From assembly GCA_021781495.1 (NCBI GenBank), contig JAJXWS010000002.1:48594-112593 (forward strand): a stretch of 64,000 nucleotides of DNA. Direction: 5' to 3'. Shown in pieces: positions 37,103 through 45,276 of this stretch. The notes beneath the pieces were generated by a model. The model had not been told where the DNA came from, did no database searches, and saw nothing but the letters and a program-made list of their open reading frames with translations. The position numbers and the translations under genes were made by a program. The first letter of the stretch is position 1; each line of letters opens with the position of its first letter. The DNA comes from Acidobacteriota bacterium. Lineage in GTDB: Bacteria > Acidobacteriota > Terriglobia > Terriglobales > Acidobacteriaceae.

Positions 37103-39232
37103 CTACTTCTTATCATATTCGTCCAGCCACTTGAGCTCCTCGCGGACCTTGATGTAGCCGTGCCAGGGGTTCTTGCCGAGGCCGTGGCCCTCGCCGGGGA
37201 AGACGAGGAAGGTGTGCGGGATGCCGAGCGACTGGAGGGCCCGCTCCATGGTGACGCCTTCGAGGTAGCTGACGCGGATGTCTGCGCCGCCCTGCACGAG
37301 GTGGGTGGGGGTCTTGACCTTGTCGAACTGGAAGAGGGCGGCTTCGCTTTGATAGAGGCCGGGATTCTCCCAGGGGCGGCCGCCGAGATACCAGGCGTCG
37401 TCGAAGGTTTCGTCGTCGTTGCCCCAGTTCGCGGCGTGCTCGACGGCCCCGGCTCCGGTGACCGCGGACTTGAAGCGCGTGGTCTGGGTGATGAGCCAGT
37501 TGGTCATGTAGCCGCCGTAGCTATAGCCGCCGATGGCAAGGTGGCCGGGGTCGGCGTACCCGTCCTTGACGAGGGCATCGACGCCGGCGAGGATGTCGCG
37601 GCCGGGCTTGGAGACGAGGTGGGGCTCGATCTGGAGCATGAAGTCGTCGCCGTAGCCTGCGGAGCCGCGGTAGTTGGGACGGAAGACGAGCCAGCCGTTG
37701 TCGGCCGCGAGGGTGGCCCAGTCATACCAGTCGGCGCCGAAGCGGTTGCCGTCGGCATCGGCCGGCCCGCCGTGGATGAGGGTGAACATGCGGAGGTGGC
37801 GGGCGTTCTTTTTGCCGGGCGGGAAGATGAGGACGCCTTCCACGGTGCGTCCGTCGTCGGACTTCCAGGTGTAGGGCTGCCACTCCGGCTGGGCGCGCTG
37901 GGCAAAGATGGGATTGAAGCGGGTGAGCGGCTTGAGCTGGTCGGGATGGAGGGGGTTGGACGCGAGGTAGACCTGCGTGGGCTGGTTGATGGTGGAGTAC
38001 TGCAGCAGGATGGTGCTAGCGCCCGGAGCGGAGTCGATGCCGGCGTAGGATCCGGGGAGGCCGGGGAGCGGCGTGGCCTGGCTGCCCTGGACGAGGTAGA
38101 TCTGGGTTTGGGTGCCCTTGAGGCCGAGGGCCAGCTCGCGGCCATCGGGCAGGAGAGTGAAGAGGCGGTCGAAGGAGCCGCCAAAGGAGGCTCCGAGGCG
38201 CTCGAGGTTGCCGGTGGCGGTGTTCAGGCGATAGAGGCGGCCCTGCACGTCGCGGTATGGCCCTTCGAGCGAGCCGGCGGCTGCGGGAACGACGAAGTGG
38301 AGCCAACGGCTGTCGGGTGCCCAGCGGAGGGTGGTTTCGAGCGCGTTGTTGTGGGTGAGCTGACGGGCGTCGCCGCCGGCGGAGGGCACGAGGAAGATCT
38401 CGTAGTCGGCGGGATTCTCAGTGCGCCGATGCACAGGGCCGGTGAGGAAGGCGACGGAGTTGCCGTTGGGCGAGGGTGCGATCTCCGTGATGGAGAGGGC
38501 GCTGCTGGTGATGGTTTGCGCGCCGGGAGGCAGCGTGGCGGGCTGAGCCTGGGGTGTGCCTGCGGATGCATCGGCGTTGGCGGCGGAGGGCGGCGGGACG
38601 GCGACGGCAAGGGCCAGCGCCGGGGCGACGGCCTGGCGGATGAGGAGATCGCCGCGGTCCTGCTCGCGCCAGCGGATGACGTCCTTCCACTCGGTTTTGC
38701 GGGCCTGTTCCTGCTCCTTTGAAAGCGGCTGGGTGGCGGAGTAGTAGATGGAGGTGCTGTCTGGCGCCCAGGCGAAGGCGTGGACGTCGAGCTTTTCGCG
38801 GAAGAGGGGAAGCGCTTCGCCGCCGGAGACGGGGATGATCCAGAGACGGCTGGCCTTGTCGGCTTCGTTTTCCGGCGTGCCGTCGGAGGCAGCCTTCTCG
38901 CCGGAGAGGGCGCGGTCGCTGAGGAAGGCGATCCACTTGCCGTCGGGGCTCCAGCGGGGGGAGTCTTCGCTGCCGGAGTGGGTGAGCGGCTGCAGGCCGC
39001 GCGTGGCCGTCCAGAGCCAGAGGTCATGGCGGAAGGTGCTGCTGGCCCAGTCCGGGTCTTCGGTGGCGATGACGGCCGCGGAGCCGTCAGGCGAGAGGCG
39101 CGCGTCCGTGATGGCCGTGGTGTTGAAGTACTCGTCGAGCGAGATGGTGGGCTGGGAAGACTGGGCGAGGACAGCGGTGGAGGCTGCGCAGAGCGCGAGA
39201 TGGAATGCGAAGCGGACCAGCGATGAATTCAT
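37103..39232 (-). CDS. Secreted S9-family prolyl oligopeptidase-type peptidase
   Basis: About 709 aa from ATG 39232; the track's 111 extra residues have no signal peptide. Signal peptide MNSSLVRFAFHLALCAASTAVLAQ, a WD40/PD40-like propeller (ARLSPDGSAAVIATEDPDW, PRWSPDGKWIAFLSD, EIAPSPNGNSVAFLTG) and a C-terminal alpha/beta hydrolase with the Ser in IGGYSYGGYMTNWL, Asp in QGGADIRV and His in PGEGHGL. It is related to dipeptidyl/acylaminoacyl peptidases and likely degrades peptides in the periplasm or outside. Divergent from the amidohydrolase. Confidence 0.92.
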   Translation of the reverse strand: MNSSLVRFAFHLALCAASTAVLAQSSQPTISLDEYFNTTAITDARLSPDGSAAVIATEDPDWASSTFRHDLWLWTATRGLQPLTHSGSEDSPRWSPDGKWIAFLSDRALSGEKAASDGTPENEADKASRLWIIPVSGGEALPLFREKLDVHAFAWAPDSTSIYYSATQPLSKEQEQARKTEWKDVIRWREQDRGDLLIRQAVAPALALAVAVPPPSAANADASAGTPQAQPATLPPGAQTITSSALSITEIAPSPNGNSVAFLTGPVHRRTENPADYEIFLVPSAGGDARQLTHNNALETTLRWAPDSRWLHFVVPAAAGSLEGPYRDVQGRLYRLNTATGNLERLGASFGGSFDRLFTLLPDGRELALGLKGTQTQIYLVQGSQATPLPGLPGSYAGIDSAPGASTILLQYSTINQPTQVYLASNPLHPDQLKPLTRFNPIFAQRAQPEWQPYTWKSDDGRTVEGVLIFPPGKKNARHLRMFTLIHGGPADADGNRFGADWYDWATLAADNGWLVFRPNYRGSAGYGDDFMLQIEPHLVSKPGRDILAGVDALVKDGYADPGHLAIGGYSYGGYMTNWLITQTTRFKSAVTGAGAVEHAANWGNDDETFDDAWYLGGRPWENPGLYQSEAALFQFDKVKTPTHLVQGGADIRVSYLEGVTMERALQSLGIPHTFLVFPGEGHGLGKNPWHGYIKVREELKWLDEYDKK

Positions 39233-39329
39233 ACGAGCAATATACTCGGGAAGTTGTAAGGGCCGAATATGTTGACGGAGGAAGATTTCTGGCGGGATGC
39301 GTGGCGAGGAGCGGGGGCAGACTGCGAGA

Positions 39330-40184
39330 ATGATGGGCACGATGATGCGACTGGATGCACACCAGCACTTTTGGAGATATAACCCGGCCGAGCACGTTTG
39401 GATGACGGACGCGATGGCAGGGCTGAAACGGGATTTTCTGCCCGCGAACCTGGAGCCGCTGCTCGACGAGAGCGGCTTTGACGGCTCGGTGGTGGTGCAG
39501 GCGCGGCAGAGCCTGGAGGAGACGCGCTGGCTGCTGGAGCTTGCCGACAGCCATGCGCGGATCAAGGGCGTGGTTGGCTGGGTGGATCTGTGCTCGGAGG
39601 AGCTGCCGGAGCAACTGGAGCGCTTTGCGAAGCACTCGCGGCTGGTGGGCGTGCGCCACGTTGTGCAGGATGAGCCGGACGATGCGTTTGTGCTACGGCC
39701 GGAGTTTCAGCGGGGCATTGCGCGGCTGGCGGAGTATGGGCTGGCGTATGACCTGCTGGTGTATCCGCGGCAGCTGCCAGCGGCTATCCGGCTGGTGGAG
39801 AGGTTTGGCGAGCAACGGTTTGTGCTGGACCATATTGCCAAGCCGGCGATTGCCGATGGGCGGATGGAGCCGTGGGCTCGGGATGTGCGGGAGCTGGCGC
39901 AACACGGGAATGTGCTGTGCAAACTGTCAGGCATGGTGACGGAGGCCCGGTGGAGAGGCTGGACGGCGAGCGACTTCAGGCCCTATCTGGATGTGGTGCT
40001 GGAGGCCTTTGGAGCAGAGCGGCTGATGATTGGATCGGACTGGCCGGTGTGCACCTTGTCCGGCGACTACGCGGAGACGGTGGGCCTGGTGAAGGCGTAT
40101 ATCGCACAGCTTGGCGAGGCGGAGCGCGAGGGGATTCTAGGCGGCAACTGCGCGCGCTTTTACGGGATTGAGCAGCACGGGTGA
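39330..40184 (+). CDS. Amidohydrolase family protein (L-fuconolactonase/rhamnonolactonase-like)
   Basis: About 284 aa TIM-barrel amidohydrolase of the COG3618 type. Near the start MRLDAHQHFWRYNPAEHVWM gives the metal-site HxH; later RHVVQDEPDDAFV, HIAKPAIADGRMEPWARDVRELA, KLSGMVTEA and GSDWPVC (catalytic Asp). This pattern matches sugar lactonases acting on L-fucono- or L-rhamnonolactone. ATG 39330 chosen; ATG 39345 (MRLDAHQHFW) is equally plausible. No sugar-catabolic operon surrounds it, so the substrate is inferred only at family level. Confidence 0.85.
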   Translation: MMGTMMRLDAHQHFWRYNPAEHVWMTDAMAGLKRDFLPANLEPLLDESGFDGSVVVQARQSLEETRWLLELADSHARIKGVVGWVDLCSEELPEQLERFAKHSRLVGVRHVVQDEPDDAFVLRPEFQRGIARLAEYGLAYDLLVYPRQLPAAIRLVERFGEQRFVLDHIAKPAIADGRMEPWARDVRELAQHGNVLCKLSGMVTEARWRGWTASDFRPYLDVVLEAFGAERLMIGSDWPVCTLSGDYAETVGLVKAYIAQLGEAEREGILGGNCARFYGIEQHG

Positions 40185-40207
40185 TGAAGCGATGGCGCGA
40201 GCGCGGG

Positions 40208-40540
40208 CTATTTTCTGGGCGAGGGGCCGGGACTGCATCGCAACGTGGATTTATGCGCCCAGGAGAGGACGTTGACTGGGGTGCCCTGCATGCATGCGCC
40301 CTGGGCTGAGGCGGGCTCGGCGACTGCCTCGATGCCGTAGCCGGCGGCGGGCTGCATGTCTTTGAAGAGCAGGTTGTAGAGCCTGCCGGTCCTGAGGTCT
40401 TTCATAACCAGGCAATGCGGCTGGATGCCGCGCTCGACGCAGCCCTGCAGATGGATCTGAGCGGGATTGGGCAACTGGGCTGCGATGAGCGGCTGGCCGG
40501 TGAGCGAGAGGACAATGCCGAGTATGGCAAGGTACTGCAT
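40208..40540 (-). CDS. Small secreted protein, DUF5818-like
   Basis: 110 aa. Signal peptide MQYLAILGIVLSLTGQPLIAAQ. The mature part has LQGCVERGIQPHCLVMKDLRTGRLYNLLF and GACMQGTPVNVLSW, with at least three Cys. The pattern (short secreted beta domain, G-C...C-VMKD-GRLYNL) recalls the DUF5818 domains common in Acidobacteria, but I cannot verify the family. Unrelated to its neighbours. Confidence 0.6.
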   Translation of the reverse strand: MQYLAILGIVLSLTGQPLIAAQLPNPAQIHLQGCVERGIQPHCLVMKDLRTGRLYNLLFKDMQPAAGYGIEAVAEPASAQGACMQGTPVNVLSWAHKSTLRCSPGPSPRK

Positions 40541-40785
40541 GGCCGGCTCCCTTCCACGACAGGGAATAGCGTCCTTATCTTAGTGCAAAACGGGATGGCG
40601 CGCGGGGGGAATGTCCGGGGTGGAAAGGGCGCCGGGCCAATGGAGCCGGCCTGACATCGTGCGAGCGTCCGGCTGGCTTTGGGCGATGGAGGCGGCGCCG
40701 GACGAAGTGAGATTCGAGGGCAATTTATTGCGGGCGGCGCAGACAGGCGAGCCAAGGCAGAAGCCGACCCACTACACTTAAGCCT

Positions 40786-41862
40786 ATGGAAGAGGAACAG
40801 GACCAGCGGACGGATCCCCCGGCGGGGAGCCTGATGACACGGCTTGTGCCGTGGGTGGGCGGGGTGTGGGTTCTGCCGCTGCTGGTGGTGGCGCTGTGGC
40901 TGCATGCCACGTCGGAGGTGGACTTTGCGCTGGCGGTGATTGTCGCCACGCTGCTGGCACCTATTCCCATGGTGCTGCTGGCGCGCCGGTTGCAGAGGCA
41001 CTGGGAGGCGCGCGCGGAGAAGGCCGAGGAGAGCGCTGCACAACTGCGGCTGCAACTGGACACGGTGCGCTATCGCACGACGCGGCTGCGCGAGGAGTTG
41101 CAGGCGGCGGACCGGCAGGCGAGGCTGTCGCACCAGTTGACGCTGCTGGGGCAGTTCACGGCGGGATTCATGCATGAGTTCAACAATCCGCTGGCGATTG
41201 TGGCGGGGCGGATTGAGGTGCTGCTGGACGAGCGGAAAGACGATGCGGAGCTGTGCGGCGACTTGCAGCAGATGCTGAAGGAGACGCGGTACATGGGCAG
41301 CATTGCACGCACGCTGCTGCAGGCTCTGCGTCGCGAGCGCGGCGGCGAGGTGTTTGAGGCGTCGATGCCGCAGAAGGCGCTGGAGGAGGCTCTGGAGGCG
41401 TTTCGGCCGGGGGCCCGCGCGCAGGGAGTGAAGCTGCTGGAGGAGTTTGGCGAAGCGCCCAGGGTGGATGTGCCGGAGCACGTGGTGGGCGAGGTGGTGC
41501 GGGGACTTATCAGCAATGCGCTGGAGGCCCTGAAAGACACGGAAGATGCGGCGATCTGGGTGCGGCTGGAGCCCTACCGGACGGCGGGCGCGAAGGTGGT
41601 GGCGCGGGTGGAAGACAACGGGCCGGGAGTGCCGGAGACGATTCGCGAGCATCTGTTTGAGCCGTTTATCACGCAGAGCAGCGGACGGGAGCGGCTGGGG
41701 CTGGGATTGTTTCTGGCGGCGAGCCTGCTGGATATGTACGATGGCCGGATTCGTTATGAAGCGCGGGAGGAAGGCGGCGCCAGCTTTGTGATTGAGCTGC
41801 CGCCGGCGCGGTTTACGCGTGGCCAGCCTTACCATTGGTTTGCCGGAGGAGCGACGGAGTGA
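40786..41862 (+). CDS. Membrane sensor histidine kinase (NtrB-like)
   Basis: 358 aa. Two closely spaced helices (about residues 25-41 and 47-66) leave only a very short extracytoplasmic loop, then a coiled-coil linker, DHp with the phospho-His130 in GFMHEFNNPLAIVAGRIEVLL, and HATPase_c: N-box GLISNALEAL, G1 VEDNGPGVP, G2 GLGLFLAASLLDMY. No PAS or other sensor domain, so the signal may be membrane-bound or redox. It overlaps the sigma-54 activator gene by 4 bp (GTGA), so the two form one two-component system. Confidence 0.93.
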   Translation: MEEEQDQRTDPPAGSLMTRLVPWVGGVWVLPLLVVALWLHATSEVDFALAVIVATLLAPIPMVLLARRLQRHWEARAEKAEESAAQLRLQLDTVRYRTTRLREELQAADRQARLSHQLTLLGQFTAGFMHEFNNPLAIVAGRIEVLLDERKDDAELCGDLQQMLKETRYMGSIARTLLQALRRERGGEVFEASMPQKALEEALEAFRPGARAQGVKLLEEFGEAPRVDVPEHVVGEVVRGLISNALEALKDTEDAAIWVRLEPYRTAGAKVVARVEDNGPGVPETIREHLFEPFITQSSGRERLGLGLFLAASLLDMYDGRIRYEAREEGGASFVIELPPARFTRGQPYHWFAGGATE

Positions 41863-43259
41863 GCCGCATAGTGGTGATTGACGATGAGCCAGCGCTGGGC
41901 GAGAACATCCAGCGCATGCTGCGCCTTCCGGGGGCCACGGTACAGACGTTTACGGATCCGGCGAAGGGGCTGGCGTGCGCGCTGGCGCATCCTCCGGACC
42001 TGGTGCTGCTGGATGTGCGGATGCCGGGGATGTCGGGCGAGGAGGTATTTGCCCGGCTGCACGAGGAGCATCCGGCGCTGCCGATTGTGTTTTTGACGGC
42101 GTATGGGTCAGTGGAGAGCGCGGTGCTGGCGATGCGCAACGGCGCATTTGACTACCTGCAGAAGCCTTTCAAGCGCGAAGACCTGATGCTGGTGGCGAAG
42201 CGGGCGCTTTCGCACTCTTCGCTGGAGCACGAGGTGGCAAGGCTGAAGGGGCGTCTGGAGTCGCTGGGCGACACGGACGCGGCGCAGAGCCACAGTCCGG
42301 CGATGCTGGAGCAGATGGAGAAATGCCGCCGTGCCGCAGCCACGGATGCCACGGTGATGATCCTGGGCGAGAGCGGAACGGGCAAGGAAGTGATGGCGCG
42401 GTTTTTGCACTCGATGAGCCGCCGCAAGGATGGCCCGTATGTGCCGGTGGAGTGCAGCGCGATGCCGGGGGCGCTGATTGAGAGCGAGCTTTTTGGCTAC
42501 GAGAAGGGCGCCTTTACCGGGGCGGAGCGGATGAAGAAGGGGCTGATCGAGTCGGCCGACGGCGGAACGCTGTTCCTGGACGAGATTGGCGACCTGGGAG
42601 TGGAGTCGCAGACGCGGCTGTTCCGGTTTGTGGAAGAGCGGGCGCTGCGCCGGCTGGGCGGACTGACGCAAGTGAAGGTGGATTGCCGCATCCTGTGCGC
42701 GACCAACCAGGACCTGATGGCCAAGATCAAGGCGGGATCGTTTCGCGAGGAGCTCTTCTACCGGTTGAGCGTGGTGACGGTGAAGCTGCCGCCGCTGCGG
42801 GAGCGGCCGGAGGATATTCCGCATCTGGCGCGGTTCTTTCTGGAGCGGTTTTCGCGGCGATATGGGAAGAGCGTTTCCGGCTCTCCGCAGTTCTATGAGG
42901 CACTGCTGAGACGGCGCTGGCAGGGGAATGTGCGGGAGCTGAAGAACGTGATGGAACGGCTGCTGGCGCTGCATCCGGGCGGCATTCTGCGGCCGGAGGA
43001 TCTGGAAGAGGAGATTCAGCAGCAGGAAGGCATTGGGCACCTGGCCGTTTTGCCGTGGAAGGATGCGCGAGACCGGTACCTGGCGGGCTTTGAGAAGTCC
43101 TATGCGCAGGCGGTGCTGGCGCGTTGCGGGGGGAACGTGAGCGCAGCGGCGCGCGAGGCCGGGGTGGACCGGAAGACCTTCTATCTGTTGCTGAAAAAGG
43201 ACAGGGAACCGCAGGGTGGGGAATTCATTCCTCAACTTGAGCCGGGGATCGGGGAGTAG
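41859..43259 (+). CDS. NtrC-family sigma-54-dependent response regulator
   Basis: 466 aa from GTG 41859 (GGAGGA upstream); the track start adds eight residues. Receiver: VVIDDEPALGE and phospho-acceptor Asp52 in LVLLDVRMPG. AAA+ domain: Walker A GESGTGKEV, the sigma-54 contact loop EKGAFTGAERMKKG, GGTLFLDEIGDL. C-terminal Fis-type HTH: GNVSAAAREAGVDRKTFYLLL. It activates sigma-54 RNA polymerase; the -24/-12 promoter just downstream makes the next operon its likely target. Confidence 0.95.
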   Translation: MSRIVVIDDEPALGENIQRMLRLPGATVQTFTDPAKGLACALAHPPDLVLLDVRMPGMSGEEVFARLHEEHPALPIVFLTAYGSVESAVLAMRNGAFDYLQKPFKREDLMLVAKRALSHSSLEHEVARLKGRLESLGDTDAAQSHSPAMLEQMEKCRRAAATDATVMILGESGTGKEVMARFLHSMSRRKDGPYVPVECSAMPGALIESELFGYEKGAFTGAERMKKGLIESADGGTLFLDEIGDLGVESQTRLFRFVEERALRRLGGLTQVKVDCRILCATNQDLMAKIKAGSFREELFYRLSVVTVKLPPLRERPEDIPHLARFFLERFSRRYGKSVSGSPQFYEALLRRRWQGNVRELKNVMERLLALHPGGILRPEDLEEEIQQQEGIGHLAVLPWKDARDRYLAGFEKSYAQAVLARCGGNVSAAAREAGVDRKTFYLLLKKDREPQGGEFIPQLEPGIGE

Positions 43260-43318
43260 ACTCCCCACGCGGCAGTAGGAATGGGCGTTAAGTTACTGAA
43301 ACGATTAGAGCGTGGGTT

Positions 43319-43334
43319 TGGTCTGTGACTTGCT
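43319..43334 (+). promoter_or_regulatory. Sigma-54 (-24/-12) promoter of the electron-transfer operon
   Basis: TGGTCTGTGACTTGCT fits TGGCACRNNNNTTGCW: exact TGG and TTGCT, correct purine, and GG/GC with 10 bp between. It lies 27 bp before the porin-cytochrome ATG and directly after a sigma-54 activator gene. Confidence 0.72.
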
Positions 43335-43360
43335 AAGGGAATGGCAGGGAGCAGCCAAAG

Positions 43361-44692
43361 ATGAAATTCTGGAAATCAGGCTTCAAGACATTCCTTTTTC
43401 TCTCAGTTCTATTTCTATTGATGCCTCAGCCGGGGCATGCGATTCCGGCATTTGCTCGGAAGTTTGGCGTAAAGTGCTACACCTGTCACACCATTCCACC
43501 CGCGTTGAACAAGAACGGCTACATGTTCAAGCGGTTGGGATATCGTATGCCTCCGGACGAGATGGACGGAAGCAAGCCGGCACCGAAGGTGAGCGAGCTG
43601 GACAAGGACATCAAGTTCAGCCTCACGAATTCGTTTGCCGTGATTCTGCAGGGCAGCGTTACCGAGGATAAGACAGTATCGGATTCAGGAACGACGACGT
43701 CGGTTTCTCCGTCGACCTCCTGCGGCAGCGATACGTCCTCCTCGTCCACATGCTCGAGCTTCAACCTGGACGAAGCGGCGATGTTCTTTGCCGGCGCGGT
43801 TCCGGACTCGGGCTTCTCCTACTTTGGGCACTATGAACTGTACCAGGACGGCGGCAGCGGTCTGGAGCAGGGTTTTGGCGTTTACACGGGCGGCCGCGCC
43901 AACAGCAGCTACTTTGTGAAGGGCGGCGAAATTCACATGCAGGAAGGTGAGGGAACGCGCGCAGCGATGTTCTACAACCTTTTCCCTGACCCGTCTTACA
44001 CGCTGACGAATGTTGATCCGATCGGCTTCACGCTGGATCAGCATCCGACGGGTGTGGACTTCGGCTACACGTGGGCGTCTCCGTACTTCGGCAAGATCTT
44101 TGCGGTATCGGCAAAGGTGACCAATGGTCTGGCCGCGGACGGCAGCGAAATTCTGAACGGCTCAACGAAGAACTCGAAGGATGTGTGGGCGGACGCGGAC
44201 TACTGGTTTGGACCGGATGGCGGCGTGACGGTGATGATGTATCGCGGCTCGAAGGATCAGAACCAGACGGATGCCAACGGCAATCCATTCACCTTCAGGC
44301 CGACCTTCTATCGCGTAGGCGCATTCGGCAACTACCTGTTCTTTGACAAGCTGGATCTGTTGGGCGGCTACATCCACAGCAATGATGACTGGCTGTGGAA
44401 CCAGGGCGGAACGATGTCGCACTACACGGCCAACAGCTACCGCGGAGAGGCTGATTACTACATCAAGACCGGAACGGCGCTGATGGCGCGGTTCGATCGC
44501 TCGAACCAGAAGATCGATCCCAATCCGCTGATGCACACGCGGGCATGGGGTGTTGGCGCCGAGCATGCGATGACGGACCTGGGCAATGTGGTGGTTCGTG
44601 CGACGTACAATCAGGAGCACGATGGCGACCCCGTTGCGCTGGTAGGCAGCACCGACAAGAAGTTCATGCTGGACTTCCGGTTCATGTGGTAA
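43361..44692 (+). CDS. Fused monoheme cytochrome-porin (Cyc2-like architecture)
   Basis: 443 aa. Signal peptide MKFWKSGFKTFLFLSVLFLLMPQPGHA; directly after it one heme site, CYTCH (39-43), in AIPAFARKFGVKCYTCHTIPPALNKNGYMFKRLGY, a pattern shared with Cyc2-type fused cytochromes. About 380 residues with alternating strands, many Gly/Tyr/Phe and a terminal DFRFMW (C-terminal aromatic residue) suggest an outer-membrane beta-barrel. Cyc2 proteins of Fe(II) oxidisers have this layout, so a heme placed in the barrel could exchange electrons with extracellular donors or acceptors. Iron oxidation is inferred by architecture only. First gene of the operon, GGGAG 9 bp before ATG. Confidence 0.78.
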   Translation: MKFWKSGFKTFLFLSVLFLLMPQPGHAIPAFARKFGVKCYTCHTIPPALNKNGYMFKRLGYRMPPDEMDGSKPAPKVSELDKDIKFSLTNSFAVILQGSVTEDKTVSDSGTTTSVSPSTSCGSDTSSSSTCSSFNLDEAAMFFAGAVPDSGFSYFGHYELYQDGGSGLEQGFGVYTGGRANSSYFVKGGEIHMQEGEGTRAAMFYNLFPDPSYTLTNVDPIGFTLDQHPTGVDFGYTWASPYFGKIFAVSAKVTNGLAADGSEILNGSTKNSKDVWADADYWFGPDGGVTVMMYRGSKDQNQTDANGNPFTFRPTFYRVGAFGNYLFFDKLDLLGGYIHSNDDWLWNQGGTMSHYTANSYRGEADYYIKTGTALMARFDRSNQKIDPNPLMHTRAWGVGAEHAMTDLGNVVVRATYNQEHDGDPVALVGSTDKKFMLDFRFMW

Positions 44693-44704
44693 GGGGAGAG
44701 GACA

Positions 44705-45112
44705 ATGCACAAAGCAATTCAATGGATGGCAATTGCCTGTATGAGCGCGCCGCTGTTTGTGGTTGCGCAGAGCAGCAACGTAACGCTTCCGCAGGATAAG
44801 GGGCCGAGCTCTATCAATGTCTCTTCGTATCCGCCGGAGCAGCAGAAGGCCTACAAGGTGTTTGTGGACAAGTGCGCGAAGTGCCACACGATTGCTCGCC
44901 CGATCAACACGTCGATGAGCAAGCCGGAGTGGGAGCGCTATGTGAAGCGCATGATGCACAAGCCGAACTCGGGCATCAGCGACAAGCAGGCGAAGGACAT
45001 CTTCGAGTTCCTGGCGTATGACCAGCAGGTTCGCAAGGACAAGAATCCCTCCGCCTTCTACAAGTCGCTTTCCGATGCAGAGATCGAGAAGCTGAAGGCG
45101 CAACAGCACTAA
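44705..45112 (+). CDS. Small periplasmic c-type cytochrome
   Basis: 135 aa. Signal peptide MHKAIQWMAIACMSAPLFVVAQ; one heme motif CAKCH (57-61) in YKVFVDKCAKCHTIARPINTS. A helical C-terminal half (KPEWERYVKRMMHKPNSGISDKQAKDIFEFLAYDQQ) supplies possible Met ligands and resembles cytochrome c domains of the class that bind large redox complexes. It lies 12 bp after the porin-cytochrome gene, so it is a natural soluble electron carrier between the outer membrane and the bc-type complex encoded downstream. Confidence 0.88.
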   Translation: MHKAIQWMAIACMSAPLFVVAQSSNVTLPQDKGPSSINVSSYPPEQQKAYKVFVDKCAKCHTIARPINTSMSKPEWERYVKRMMHKPNSGISDKQAKDIFEFLAYDQQVRKDKNPSAFYKSLSDAEIEKLKAQQH

Positions 45113-45276
45113 GACGTGCGCAGGGATTGTTCCTTGCCACATAACCGCAAGTTGCTTTACCTGGACCCCGGCGAGCATCTGGCCCGCTCGCCGGGAGTAT
45201 TTTCAAAAGAAGTCAGGGAAGCGCGGGCCATGGCTGTTGAGTGTAGTTGCTGAGAATTTTTGGAGGTTGGGACCGC

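Noticed and set aside
35771-38722. 983-aa plus-strand ORF
   Set aside because: Antisense to the ABC permease and the S9 peptidase, both of which have clear family motifs; the composition (Asp/Glu/Gly-rich) is the usual shadow of high-GC codon use.
38556-39275. Plus-strand ORFs opposite the S9 peptidase gene
   Set aside because: Fully antisense to the propeller domain; no independent support.
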